64,000 nt of DNA, taken from contig NZ_KB899550.1 of assembly GCF_000378345.1 (NCBI RefSeq), positions 39,087-103,086 of the forward strand, read 5' to 3'. The translations under genes and the position numbers were made by a program. Within the stretch, counting starts at the first letter, position 1. Every line of letters begins with the position of its first letter. The notes under the pieces were generated by a model. It was not told the origin of the DNA and did no database searches. It worked only from the letters and a program-made list of their open reading frames with translations. Below are positions 42,912-51,726 of the stretch, in pieces. This stretch comes from Hirschia maritima DSM 19733. GTDB lineage: Bacteria; Pseudomonadota; Alphaproteobacteria; Caulobacterales; Hyphomonadaceae.

Positions 42912-43678
42912 GTATTGGTCCCGAGATTCAACGTTTGCATGCCACCGTGTTTCATGGCCGCAAAGGAAAAACAGATAACCGTTTCACTTATCGTGCCGAT
43001 TATGTCCTGTGCCCTATTGGTGAAAAAGCTCCCAGACCTGTATCTGGTCTAGCCTTCAATAAATTGGGATTGTGGGCCCTACATGATCGTGATTTTGGAA
43101 CTGGACGCAAAAGCCTTTATGCCCACGCCCAACACCTCATAAAGGTGTGCAATATTCCATCATTCGCACATCATTCAGTTTCGCTTTTGACGATGCCAAG
43201 TTTACTTGGTTACAGCTTTAATCCGATTAGTTTTTGGCTATTCCTGGATGAAAGACAGCAATTGAGAGCCTGTGTCGCAGAGGTCACGAACGTCGGTCGG
43301 GATCGTCATTCATATCTTTGTAAAATAGACGATTTTGTACCAATCAAACCAGCCAACAAAATCGTCACATCCAAGCGTCTGCACGTCTCACCATTTCAAA
43401 ACCTCGATGGCGAATACACTTTTCAATTTGATCTCAACGCCAGTTATTTCAATGCGAAAATCAAGTATGTAAGTCCCACTGAAGATGGAATGACCGCTTC
43501 ACTCAGTGGAGCGCTATCTCCTCTTTCAACGCGAGATCTCTTCATATCTGCAGTGAGATATCCCTTCGGTGCATTACGCGTCATGGCGTTGATCCACTGG
43601 CAAGCACTCAAATTGAAAATCAAAGGGGCTGAATTTCGCAGCCGACCTCTTCCTCCAGAACAGGAATTGTCTCAATGA
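42908..43678 (+). CDS. DUF1365 family protein
   Basis: Protein of 256 residues starting with GTG in the overlap GTGA. The sequence HATVFHGRKGKTDNRFTYRA (residues ~11-30), LLTMPSLLGYSFNPISFWLF and HVSPFQNLDGEYTFQFD is the DUF1365 family, a near-constant companion of the FAD oxidoreductase and cyclopropane synthase. Its biochemical role is not known; a part in handling of modified acyl chains is assumed from the neighbourhood. It overlaps the next gene by 4 bases. Confidence 0.88.
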   Translation: MSIGPEIQRLHATVFHGRKGKTDNRFTYRADYVLCPIGEKAPRPVSGLAFNKLGLWALHDRDFGTGRKSLYAHAQHLIKVCNIPSFAHHSVSLLTMPSLLGYSFNPISFWLFLDERQQLRACVAEVTNVGRDRHSYLCKIDDFVPIKPANKIVTSKRLHVSPFQNLDGEYTFQFDLNASYFNAKIKYVSPTEDGMTASLSGALSPLSTRDLFISAVRYPFGALRVMALIHWQALKLKIKGAEFRSRPLPPEQELSQ

Positions 43679-44853
43679 TCCTATCCCAATCTATCACTGA
43701 AAAAAACTTCTTCAATTTGCTCAGTCGCATTCATACAGGCACTTTAACGCTTACAACGCCGGATCGTATTACACGTAATTTCGGGCAAGGAGCGCCGGTT
43801 GTGTATTGGGAGATCTATGATTGGTCCGTACTATCAGCGCTCGCCTTACGAGGTGATGTCGGCTTGGGTGAAACATATTCGCAAGGCATGTGGGACACAC
43901 CCGACCTAGAAGCACTCTCAACTCTTGCGCTTCTCAATCATGACGTCATTAAAAAGCCCTTTGGAGGAGCCACTTTTCAAAGACTACTGTTTATGGCCAC
44001 AGACAAATGGATGCGGGCCAATTCCAAATCTGGTTCCCGTAAGAACATCTCAGCACACTACGATATTTCCAACGATTTTTATGCCCGCTGGCTTGACCCT
44101 AGCATGACATATTCAGCCGCTGTTTATCAAAGCGAAGACCAATCGCTGGAAAGCGCGCAACACACTAAATATGATCGCCTTATCAATGCAGCAGCTGGCG
44201 GTGAAACAACATTAGAAATCGGTTGCGGTTGGGGTGGTTTTGCAGAACGCGCCCTACAAACAACAGACACGAAACTAACGGCTGTTACTATTTCAAAAGC
44301 CCAGCATAAATTTGCCCAAGACCGTGTCGCTAATCACGGCTATGACCAACGGGCCGATATTCGACTTGAAGATTATAGGGACATTAAAGGCAAATTTGAT
44401 TCAATCGTTTCAATTGAAATGGTGGAAGCCGTTGGACAACGCTATTGGCCAACTTATTTCAAAACCATCAAAGACAAGCTTTCAAATGAAGGTCGAGCTG
44501 CCCTTCAAGCAATCATTGTCGAAGATGATACCTTTGAAACCTACCGCAGCCGCACAGACTTTATTCGTCAATATACCTTCCCCGGTGGGATGTTAATTTC
44601 ACCAGGAGAGATTTCTCGTCAGGCCGAACGTGTTGGATTGAAAGCCGAAAATTTTTTCCGGTTTGGAAAAGATTATGCCCGCACTCTCAGAGAATGGCGC
44701 AGTAAATTTGAAGCTTGTGTGCCAACTCTAAAAGAAGAAGGATACAAACCCGAATTCCTTCGAGGATGGAAATATTATCTCGATACCTGCGCTGCTGCTT
44801 TTGAACACGGTGGCCGCACAAATGTTGTCCATGTTGAGCTAAGTCATGTTTAG
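43675..44853 (+). CDS. cfa: Cyclopropane-fatty-acyl-phospholipid synthase family methyltransferase
   Basis: Protein of 392 residues. Motif I for SAM binding is LEIGCGWGGFAERAL. ISAHYDISNDFYARWLDPSM and TYSAAVY are the substrate-side signature, and IVSIEMVEAVGQRYWPTYF and YIFPGG-like FIRQYTFPGGML follow. Uses SAM and unsaturated acyl chains of membrane phospholipids to give cyclopropane or methylated chains. In alphaproteobacteria a related RpoE-controlled enzyme is needed for methylated and furan-containing fatty acids. Start overlaps the previous stop (ATGA) and the end overlaps the chalcone-isomerase-like gene by 8 bases. Confidence 0.9.
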   Translation: MILSQSITEKNFFNLLSRIHTGTLTLTTPDRITRNFGQGAPVVYWEIYDWSVLSALALRGDVGLGETYSQGMWDTPDLEALSTLALLNHDVIKKPFGGATFQRLLFMATDKWMRANSKSGSRKNISAHYDISNDFYARWLDPSMTYSAAVYQSEDQSLESAQHTKYDRLINAAAGGETTLEIGCGWGGFAERALQTTDTKLTAVTISKAQHKFAQDRVANHGYDQRADIRLEDYRDIKGKFDSIVSIEMVEAVGQRYWPTYFKTIKDKLSNEGRAALQAIIVEDDTFETYRSRTDFIRQYTFPGGMLISPGEISRQAERVGLKAENFFRFGKDYARTLREWRSKFEACVPTLKEEGYKPEFLRGWKYYLDTCAAAFEHGGRTNVVHVELSHV

Positions 44854-45349
44854 TTCACAGATCATATTTGCAATATCGTTTTTACTGCTTAGTCCTGAAG
44901 CCGCAGCCGCATCAGAGATGACGCTGCAACCAGTTGGGAAAGTCAAATATTCGCTTGGCCCATTCAAGCTCTACACAGCAACATTATTGGCTCCCAATGG
45001 GGTATTTTCTTCAGATGACACATTTGATTTAGAACTCACTTACGCACGGAATATATCCGCGAAGAAATTGGCAAACGCGTCCATTATTGAGATGGCACGT
45101 TTGAACCAAAAACCTGAATCTACATTTGAACCACTCAGGCAACCTCTCGTAATTTGCTTTGGCGATGTCAACAAAGGTGACCAAATCACCGGCCGAAAAC
45201 AGGATAAGAACAGAGCTGAATTTTATCGCAATGGAGCTCTAAATTGCGAAATTGATCACCCAAACTTTAGTGAAAATTTCTTCTCTATTTGGCTCTCACC
45301 TGAAGGGCGTTACCCCAAGAAGACTGCCCGTCTTCTGGGATTGAATTAG
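44846..45349 (+). CDS. Chalcone-isomerase-like exported protein
   Basis: Protein of 167 residues with a signal peptide (IIFAISFLLLSPEAAAA). The rest has the chalcone-isomerase-like fold pattern (PVGKVKYSLGPFKLYTATLL, FDLELTYARNISAKKLANAS, FFSIWLSPEGRYPKKTARLL then G). Bacterial members lack proven isomerase activity; some related folds bind fatty acids. It lies inside the RpoE-controlled lipid operon, 8 bases overlapping the cfa gene, so a fatty-acid-binding job in the periplasm is a reasonable inference. Confidence 0.82.
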   Translation: MFSSQIIFAISFLLLSPEAAAASEMTLQPVGKVKYSLGPFKLYTATLLAPNGVFSSDDTFDLELTYARNISAKKLANASIIEMARLNQKPESTFEPLRQPLVICFGDVNKGDQITGRKQDKNRAEFYRNGALNCEIDHPNFSENFFSIWLSPEGRYPKKTARLLGLN

Positions 45350-45361
45350 GAAGCAAGGAAA

Positions 45362-45967
45362 ATGTCGAAAATGACTTATTTAACAATGGCACTCCTCATC
45401 CTTTTTGCAATGATGGTCCTGTCTGGATGTGTCTGGGGCTTTTCAAAACAATCACCGAATGACTATGCAGATGCCACTCCCATTTTTGATGCAAAAACGA
45501 CTCTCAAAGGTGATTACCTCTCCGAAGGCATAATCTATGACTACACCGGAAAGGTTGTTTCAACTTTCAAAGCCAGAATGTCAGGAGATTTTGATGAATC
45601 TGGCGGCAAATTGAGAGAACATTTTATATATGCTTCGGGCCGTGAGGACCACCGAGAATGGACCCTTAAGTTTAACGGCGACGGTACATTTACAGCAACA
45701 GCACCAGATCTTGTTGGCGAAGGTGTGGGTGTCCAGTCGGGAAATACGCTTCAGATGAAATACAAATTGAAGCTAAATGAAGATGCTGGTGGACATGTTC
45801 TCACGGTGACGGATTGGATGTATCTTACCGATGAAGGCACGATCATTAATCGCTCACAAATGAAGAAATTTGGTGTTAAAGTCGCGGAGCTTGTGGCCGT
45901 GTTCAAACACCGTAAAATCAACGAAAATTCTGTATTCAACACGTCGAATTTAGAGGCAGCTGAATGA
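45362..45967 (+). CDS. DUF3833 lipoprotein
   Basis: Protein of 201 residues with a lipoprotein signal (LILFAMMVLSGC, lipobox LSGC with Cys at ~24). The body (FKARMSGDFDESGGKLREHF, LKFNGDGTFTATAPDLVGEG, WMYLTDEGTIINRSQMKKFG) is the DUF3833 family, all-beta and lipocalin-like in pattern. The function is unknown, but the gene is a steady part of the RpoE-ChrR lipid operon. It overlaps the SDR gene by 4 bases (ATGA). Confidence 0.86.
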   Translation: MSKMTYLTMALLILFAMMVLSGCVWGFSKQSPNDYADATPIFDAKTTLKGDYLSEGIIYDYTGKVVSTFKARMSGDFDESGGKLREHFIYASGREDHREWTLKFNGDGTFTATAPDLVGEGVGVQSGNTLQMKYKLKLNEDAGGHVLTVTDWMYLTDEGTIINRSQMKKFGVKVAELVAVFKHRKINENSVFNTSNLEAAE

Positions 45968-46713
45968 CATGGAACGGCAAACATTACTGGCTGATCGGTG
46001 CAAGTTCGGGTTTAGGCGAAGAACTCGCTAGACAATTATCTGATAAAGGTGCCCGCCTTTCACTGTCTGCCAGAAACCATGAAGCGCTTGAAGCACTTGC
46101 CTTAGAACTACCAAGCCCCGCTTTCGTTGCACCGTGTGACATAACCCAAAAAAAGAGCGTAAAACTAGCGTTCGATTCAGTAACCCAACAGGGTGACTTG
46201 GATGGTATTATTTTTTGCGCCGGACAATACGCGCCTATGACAGCTGCAAATTGGGACGCTGAAAAAGCAGAACAGATTTGCGAAGTCAATTTTAATGGTT
46301 GCGCACGGGTTTTAGGCCAATACCTCCCCTACATGATACCAAAAGATATAGGGCATATCGCTCTAATTGGGTCTTTGTCTGGCTTTAAGGGCATTCCTGG
46401 TGGCGCAGCTTATGCTGCCAGCAAAGCTGGTATGATGCACCTTGCGGAGGGATTGCACGCTGACCTTGATCCTAAAAAGTTTAAAGTCCAGCTCATCAAT
46501 CCTGGTTTTATTAGAACTAGACTAACCGACCAAAACACCTTCAAAATGCCGTTCATTATGAGTCCTGATCAAGCGGCTCAACGTACAATAAAAGCTATGG
46601 AGTCCAAACGTTTTCAAACGAATTTTCCAAAACGGTTTTCTATAATGTTCAGCGTTTTTGGTACACTTCCAAACTTCCTATATTTTTCCTTGGCTAGAGC
46701 GCTTCTCAAATAA
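45964..46713 (+). CDS. Short-chain dehydrogenase/reductase
   Basis: Protein of 249 residues. Cofactor motif GASSGLG at 12-18, catalytic YAASK in GGAAYAASKAGMMHLAE, and INPGFIRTRLTD after it. It acts as a cytoplasmic NAD(P)-dependent oxidoreductase; the substrate may be a modified acyl or ketone compound from the operon (inference). It closes the intact part of the RpoE-controlled operon. Its stop codon overlaps the ATG of a decayed second SDR (TAATG). Confidence 0.88.
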   Translation: MTWNGKHYWLIGASSGLGEELARQLSDKGARLSLSARNHEALEALALELPSPAFVAPCDITQKKSVKLAFDSVTQQGDLDGIIFCAGQYAPMTAANWDAEKAEQICEVNFNGCARVLGQYLPYMIPKDIGHIALIGSLSGFKGIPGGAAYAASKAGMMHLAEGLHADLDPKKFKVQLINPGFIRTRLTDQNTFKMPFIMSPDQAAQRTIKAMESKRFQTNFPKRFSIMFSVFGTLPNFLYFSLARALLK

Positions 46714-47220
46714 TGACGGAAACAATATTTAGCAACGAAAAATCATTGGACAAACTTATGAATTTTCAAGAACAAACAAAAAACATATCCATTGTATTTG
46801 ATGCACCCGATGGAATTCGTTGAGCTCTCGTGGAACAATTTGCAAACCTACCTAACATGGACAATGTACACGCAATTGCTCGCTTTCTACTGCCCAGCAG
46901 CAAAAATGTAAAAACCTTCAAATATCAGTTTTGCGGCAGAAAATCAGTAATCGAATTTGGTCACCCAACTAAAAGCATCAGGTATGCCTATTCTCGTTGT
47001 TATTGCGATGGCAGTTTTATCCAATTCAGTAAGTTTAAGGCCTGAAAAGGGTCATAGGAACCCAAATCCACATACTTTTATGCAAGTGTTTCAAGCCAAC
47101 ACATTTATGCCTGCGCTGATCGTCAAACATATCTTGCCAATAATGCCCCGAAAACAACAGGCCATATTTGCTGTTTTATCAGCGCACGTCGGTTCAATAT
47201 CTGAAACCGAAAGATACTAG
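46713..47220 (+). pseudogene. Decayed C-factor-like short-chain dehydrogenase
   Basis: From 46713 the frame gives ...ISIVFDAPDGIR, a TGA at 46821-46823, then ALVEQFANLPNMDNVHAIAR. This matches the N-terminal cofactor region of C-factor/CsgA-like SDRs (normally GASGGIGRALVE). After a frame change near 46960-47030 the next part reads VSLRPEKGHRNP, HTFMQVFQANTFMPALIVKH, ILPIMPRKQQAIFAVLSAHV then GSIS, the middle of the same family. A stop at 47218-47220 cuts it before the catalytic Tyr/Lys. One stop, one frame shift and loss of the C-terminus point to a pseudogene. Confidence 0.65.
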
Positions 47221-47692
47221 AAAAACTATTGATTGGGCCGGAATAGAAATCCATGCTTAAGCGAGAAAATGGAAACGTGAACTTTTCTAACTGGGGTGAA
47301 CCTCCGATACTACGACACCGTGAACTGTCGCCTTTAGACAAAAAACAGCCCCTTGCCTTACCACTGTTTTCAGATAGTTTTTGACTAAAATTTCCAATAA
47401 AGAAACGTATCAATGTTCAACAAAAGCGGATACTACCTCGCGCTGTTTATTTTGATACTTTTGGTGCTCTTGTAGAGATAGACAGAAAAACGACATACTT
47501 ATAGACGGGTTTTGAATTCCTTATCTGAACCGTTGAGAGCACAATTGGTTTCCAAATTGAGGAAATTTAGGAGATCGCAAACATTGTCCGTCTTCCTAAA
47601 TCCACTGTGATCAAAGAAGGATAACTGCTAGAAAATCTCGTAAATCCCGCCGTTGGATTTTGGTCTAAATTGCTGAAAATATCAAATTGTTA
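47221..47692. other. Degenerate sequence between lipid operon and glycan cluster
   Basis: No intact gene. Scraps can be read: a frame from 47254 with NFSNWGEPPILRHRELSPLD, a short hydrophobic frame from 47413 (MFNKSGYYLALFILILLVLL), and near 47570-47640 a helix-turn-helix-like scrap (EIANIVRLPKSTVIKEG) that resembles an IclR DNA-binding segment but is broken by stops. It looks like accumulated gene debris. Confidence 0.4.
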
Positions 47693-49441
47693 CTAAAGAA
47701 CATTGCTCAATTCCTCCAATTGCTCACCAGTTTTTTCTGTTAAAAGAACGTTCAGCAATTTTTTAGTTTGATGCCGTCGAGAATATAATTGCCTATCAGC
47801 GCGAGAGTTTTTAGAAGGTTTGTAGGTCTCTAAAAATGCTTTGATTTCAGCTTGGTTGTTTTTAACCCAGTGTATACCCGACATATCTTTGGTTAGACGG
47901 TGGAGTTCACCTGTCTCTACTTGGCCATCTGTCACAATAATAATGTCGATATCGGCAGCGATGTAGTCAAAAATCTTTGTTGTCTGTTCGAAAGCAGCAC
48001 CGCTAGTGAAAATGACACCAGCAGACATCGACTTACAATATCCAACAACTTCAGAATAAGACATCAAACCATATCGATGCATTGTAGAGTATTGGTCTAA
48101 TTCCTCATCAGCAGCAGATATACGACCGATATGAACTAATTCATGCTTTGTATTGTCGAGGCTCTTCAAAAACGGTTTTGGATCTCGATCTGCATAAAAA
48201 GAACCAGTATATATAAACGATATATCTGCATCTGTAGGTTGTTTTTCGATTGGCAAAACTTCATCTACGACACCTTCTTCATACCCGTTGGCAACGACTA
48301 AGCCCCGAGATTTATCTTTCAAGCAAAGAAGATCTACACAAAAGTGATTTACTGAGAGAGCATAATCGGCATTCTCAATATATTGATTTTCCAAGTCTGT
48401 GACTATTTTTTTATGAGCGTCGGAATATACAAAACGCGGGTTGTTGGCGAATGGATCTCTAAAGTCCAAAACAATTTTTGCTCCCCACTGCTCTTTGAAA
48501 AATTCACCTAATTCGAAATAATAAAATGGGTTCCCCGATATAATGACACTATCGAATTGAATATCCGGCCGGTTTAAGAACCATTGACGAACATGTTCCG
48601 CCCAATAGACAGAAAAGTAATTGATTTTATTCTTCTTAAGATAATCCGCTAACTTGAGGGTGTCTTCATTCAGACAATTGTGTTCACCCAAATCAGGAAT
48701 GCAAATGACACGCTGGCGATCTTTGTATGTGTTATTCGCTGTCAGCAAGTGAACTGTAAGGTCTTCTCCGTTCTCTTTTGCGAGCTTTGGTAGGTTTTCA
48801 TGCCAATATTTAATGCGATGCGCTGCCACTGTTTGCGAAGGCTCAGTGTAATATGAAATGAGCAGAGTACGCTGCGCATTTTGAACTTTTGCCGCGTTTA
48901 TTATTTCTGATTTGTGCCTTGTCTGGGTTGAGGTAGATAGAACATTCTCAAGAGTGTCTTCTGTCAGCATGTCACAATCAAAAACCTTCTTTGATTGCCA
49001 GGACTTTTTAATGTCTTCTGAAAAACAGAAACGAGCGGCTGCATTAGAAACAAAATGTTGTATTCCCCAGTGAAAGGTCGTTTCTTCAGCCTTTGTCAGC
49101 CATATAGCGTATGGTATTTCACTTTGTACGATTGTATTGTGAACGTTTTCAAAAAGTGATTTTGAATGTCCATATATTATAAGCCCCTTATCGGCGATCA
49201 GCCTATATATAGAAAAAATATAAGCTGATATTCCTGCACTGAATGCAGGAGAAAATTCATGGGTTTTAGATGTCAATCGTACCCCATCCTCATACTCTAT
49301 TTGTTCGAATTTTATGGAAAAGCCGCTATCTTTGACAGAGAGATGAATAAACGGGCCTTTTAATGATAGAAAATGGCTGTCTAATTTTGTTTCATCGTCG
49401 GAAATTACTACAAATTTGATTTCTTTATTTTGATCAAACAT
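47693..49441 (-). CDS. Glycosyltransferase (GT4-like) with unassigned N-terminal domain
   Basis: Protein of 582 residues. Residues ~1-190 form a domain I cannot name. From ~192 it is a GT-B glycosyltransferase: the N-terminal half opens with TLLISYYTEPSQTVAAHRIK then YWHENLPKLA, and the donor half has ISFIYTGSFYADRDPKPFLK, HELVHIGRIS and SSGAAFEQTTKIFDYIAAD-like sequence (SGAAFEQTTKIFDYIAADID), where the sugar nucleotide binds. It should add a sugar to the surface glycan in the cytoplasm. It is the first gene (minus) after the lipid operon, separated by 53 bases from the FkbM gene. Confidence 0.75.
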   Translation of the reverse strand: MFDQNKEIKFVVISDDETKLDSHFLSLKGPFIHLSVKDSGFSIKFEQIEYEDGVRLTSKTHEFSPAFSAGISAYIFSIYRLIADKGLIIYGHSKSLFENVHNTIVQSEIPYAIWLTKAEETTFHWGIQHFVSNAAARFCFSEDIKKSWQSKKVFDCDMLTEDTLENVLSTSTQTRHKSEIINAAKVQNAQRTLLISYYTEPSQTVAAHRIKYWHENLPKLAKENGEDLTVHLLTANNTYKDRQRVICIPDLGEHNCLNEDTLKLADYLKKNKINYFSVYWAEHVRQWFLNRPDIQFDSVIISGNPFYYFELGEFFKEQWGAKIVLDFRDPFANNPRFVYSDAHKKIVTDLENQYIENADYALSVNHFCVDLLCLKDKSRGLVVANGYEEGVVDEVLPIEKQPTDADISFIYTGSFYADRDPKPFLKSLDNTKHELVHIGRISAADEELDQYSTMHRYGLMSYSEVVGYCKSMSAGVIFTSGAAFEQTTKIFDYIAADIDIIIVTDGQVETGELHRLTKDMSGIHWVKNNQAEIKAFLETYKPSKNSRADRQLYSRRHQTKKLLNVLLTEKTGEQLEELSNVL

Positions 49442-49494
49442 TTAAATAATCCATTTTATCTTCAAAGAAATTGAGCCATCCTACAGTCGATATC

Positions 49495-50361
49495 CTAATC
49501 TTGTATTTTGGGAGCATCATTTTCATCTGCAGAATTTAAAACCAGCTTTTCTTCAGCATCTTTCAATTTTCTTCGTGTTTCCCGCATCTCAACGCTCGCT
49601 GAGTTATACGCAGCAGCAGACCTCACTCCGTATTGGAATAAGTGTAGAATTTTATCTTCCAGAGGAGCTCCAGTTTTATATACCCAAATAATGGTTGGAG
49701 TTGCATTGTGAATACTAACCGGCTGATATCCAATTGGCACTAAGATTTCAAAAATCTTGTTGAATTCAAATTCATTAAAAACTTCTGTTACTAAAACTGG
49801 TTTATGTTTTTTGATAACGCCAATTGCGCCTTGCAAAACACGGGCTTCTGCACCTTCAACATCCATTTTAATAAGAGCTGGAGGGTGAGTATCAAAGTAA
49901 GTTGAGTAAGTGCCGTCAAGTGTTACCGTTTTACATCGAAAGCTTTTACCCTCTTCTTCAGCATCTCGCATAATCGAGAATGTCCCAATATCCTCAGACT
50001 TCAATGATGTAAGCACCATAATGCCATCATTTTGATCACTGACAGCTATATTTAGTGCATTCACACGATCACCAACTCCGTTGAGTTCTGCATTTTCCTT
50101 TAAGACTAAAAATGCTTCTGGGTTTGCTTCCAAAGCGACAACCCTTGCACCAAGTACTTTTGAAAAAAATAAAGTGTGATTTCCTATATGCGCGCCGATG
50201 TCGACAACGTAATCTTCAGCAGATATGTATTCAGTTAAAGCTTCGAGGAGTGGCTCTTCGTAAAATTTGTGTTGTTCAGAGATAAAGTGGCTAATCGAAC
50301 AAAAGTCCAAAATCTTTACATTTAAGGATATATCTTTGTATTTAATATTGGGATTTTGCAT
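49495..50361 (-). CDS. FkbM family methyltransferase
   Basis: Protein of 288 residues. SAM motif VVDIGAHIGNHTLFFSK near residue 54 and the FkbM block ALIKMDVEGAEARVLQGA at about 160-180. The last ~50 residues (AAYNSASVEMRETRRKLKDA and on) form a short coiled coil unusual for the family. FkbM enzymes put O-methyl groups on sugars or polyketides; here a hexose or uronate of the surface polysaccharide is likely, given the neighbours. Confidence 0.85.
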   Translation of the reverse strand: MQNPNIKYKDISLNVKILDFCSISHFISEQHKFYEEPLLEALTEYISAEDYVVDIGAHIGNHTLFFSKVLGARVVALEANPEAFLVLKENAELNGVGDRVNALNIAVSDQNDGIMVLTSLKSEDIGTFSIMRDAEEEGKSFRCKTVTLDGTYSTYFDTHPPALIKMDVEGAEARVLQGAIGVIKKHKPVLVTEVFNEFEFNKIFEILVPIGYQPVSIHNATPTIIWVYKTGAPLEDKILHLFQYGVRSAAAYNSASVEMRETRRKLKDAEEKLVLNSADENDAPKIQD

Positions 50362-50402
50362 TTTACAACTCTTTTAATACCAAATTTTGGGAAAGTGTAT
50401 TT

Positions 50403-51449
50403 TTAATTTTTTATATATTCTTTTATATATTTAACGATCTTTTCACCAGTATCGCCACTGCCATATTCTTCCACTAGAAGTCGAGGTTGGGCAAATTCTT
50501 CAGATGTCCATAATCTGTTCCAACCTGCATCTACTAGTTCAACCCATTCTGTTTCCCCTCTCAAAGTTACACAAGGCACTTTATGAAAGTAAGCCTCTTT
50601 TTGAAGGCCACCAGAGTCCGTAAATGCTATTTTGGATGCAGCAAGCAAAGCTTGCATTTGAGGATATCCAACCGGAGAAATAATTCGGATATTTCCGACG
50701 TCGACTGAATGCTCTTTTAAAGCTTTCTCAGTTCTCGGGTGGAGCGGTAAAATAATTTCGTATAAATGCGTTTGTTCATTCAAATAATCAAATATGCTTT
50801 TCAGGATATTTGGAGCATCTGTATTTTCAGCGCGGTGTATCGTGCAGATTGCAAGATTATCTTTAGATAAATCTACCCCCGGCACGACAACGTTAGATCC
50901 GAAATCTCGTATCGCTTTAAGTGTCGCGTCATACATTATATCTCCGACATGAAAGATATTTTTGCTTATGTTTTCATTTTGAAGATTGGTCACACCCGTT
51001 TCGGTAGAGCAGAATAAATAATCACTTACATGGTCAGTCATTATTCGGTTTATTTCTTCGGGCATTCGTTTGTTGAAAGACCTTAAGCCCGCCTCAACGT
51101 GGATAACGGGGATGTGTAGTTTTACCGCTGAGAGTGCGCCTGCTAGCGTTGAATTCGTGTCACCGTAAACCAGCATTGCATCAGGTTTTTCAATTTGGAG
51201 AACTTTTTCAATCTCCTCCATCATCCTCCCTGTTGTCTGTCCCGGCCCGCCTGTATTTATACCAAGCTTATACTCAGCTGGCTTGATATTCAAATCGGAG
51301 AAAAATATATCTGACATCGACACATCATAATGCTGTCCCGTGTGAATCAATATCTCTTTTATATCCGGTGATGATTCAAAAAGCTCTCTTAAAACCGCTG
51401 CCTTTATAAATTGGGGTCTTGCTCCAACGACGGTCACGATCTTTAGCAT
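50403..51449 (-). CDS. wecB: UDP-N-acetylglucosamine 2-epimerase, non-hydrolysing
   Basis: Protein of 348 residues from ATG 51449 (ribosome site GAGAGGG; the TTG at 51467 is less likely). Family motifs: VVGARPQFIKAAVLRE, YGDTNSTLAGA, EAGLRSFNKRMPEEINRI and FTDSGGLQKEAYFHKVPCV. Makes UDP-ManNAc from UDP-GlcNAc. The dehydrogenase at the window edge (63119) would then give UDP-ManNAcA, a common acidic capsule sugar. The two genes are 12 kb apart but both belong to the glycan cluster. Confidence 0.93.
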   Translation of the reverse strand: MLKIVTVVGARPQFIKAAVLRELFESSPDIKEILIHTGQHYDVSMSDIFFSDLNIKPAEYKLGINTGGPGQTTGRMMEEIEKVLQIEKPDAMLVYGDTNSTLAGALSAVKLHIPVIHVEAGLRSFNKRMPEEINRIMTDHVSDYLFCSTETGVTNLQNENISKNIFHVGDIMYDATLKAIRDFGSNVVVPGVDLSKDNLAICTIHRAENTDAPNILKSIFDYLNEQTHLYEIILPLHPRTEKALKEHSVDVGNIRIISPVGYPQMQALLAASKIAFTDSGGLQKEAYFHKVPCVTLRGETEWVELVDAGWNRLWTSEEFAQPRLLVEEYGSGDTGEKIVKYIKEYIKN

Positions 51450-51726
51450 TACTACAGCCCTCTCCAAGCAGCATTTTCAAATCTAATAGATCTCCTATAA
51501 ACGAAAATGAAACTAAAAAAATGACCATACTGATTAATTTGTACAATTAGATGAAATTAGCTGTGAGATAGCGGTTTTTCTTACAAAACTAAGCACGCGC
51601 AAATTCTTAAATAGATTGACAGTAATTCCCAATTATCTCAATAACAAGCAATGGTTGGGTGTGCCGATTACTCTATAGGGTGATTGGCCAGATACTTGAT
51701 AAACAGTAGTCATCGGGCAAACAGAA

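Noticed and set aside
47570..47640. IclR-type regulator gene
   Set aside because: Only one helix-turn-helix-like scrap between stop codons; noted as debris rather than a gene.
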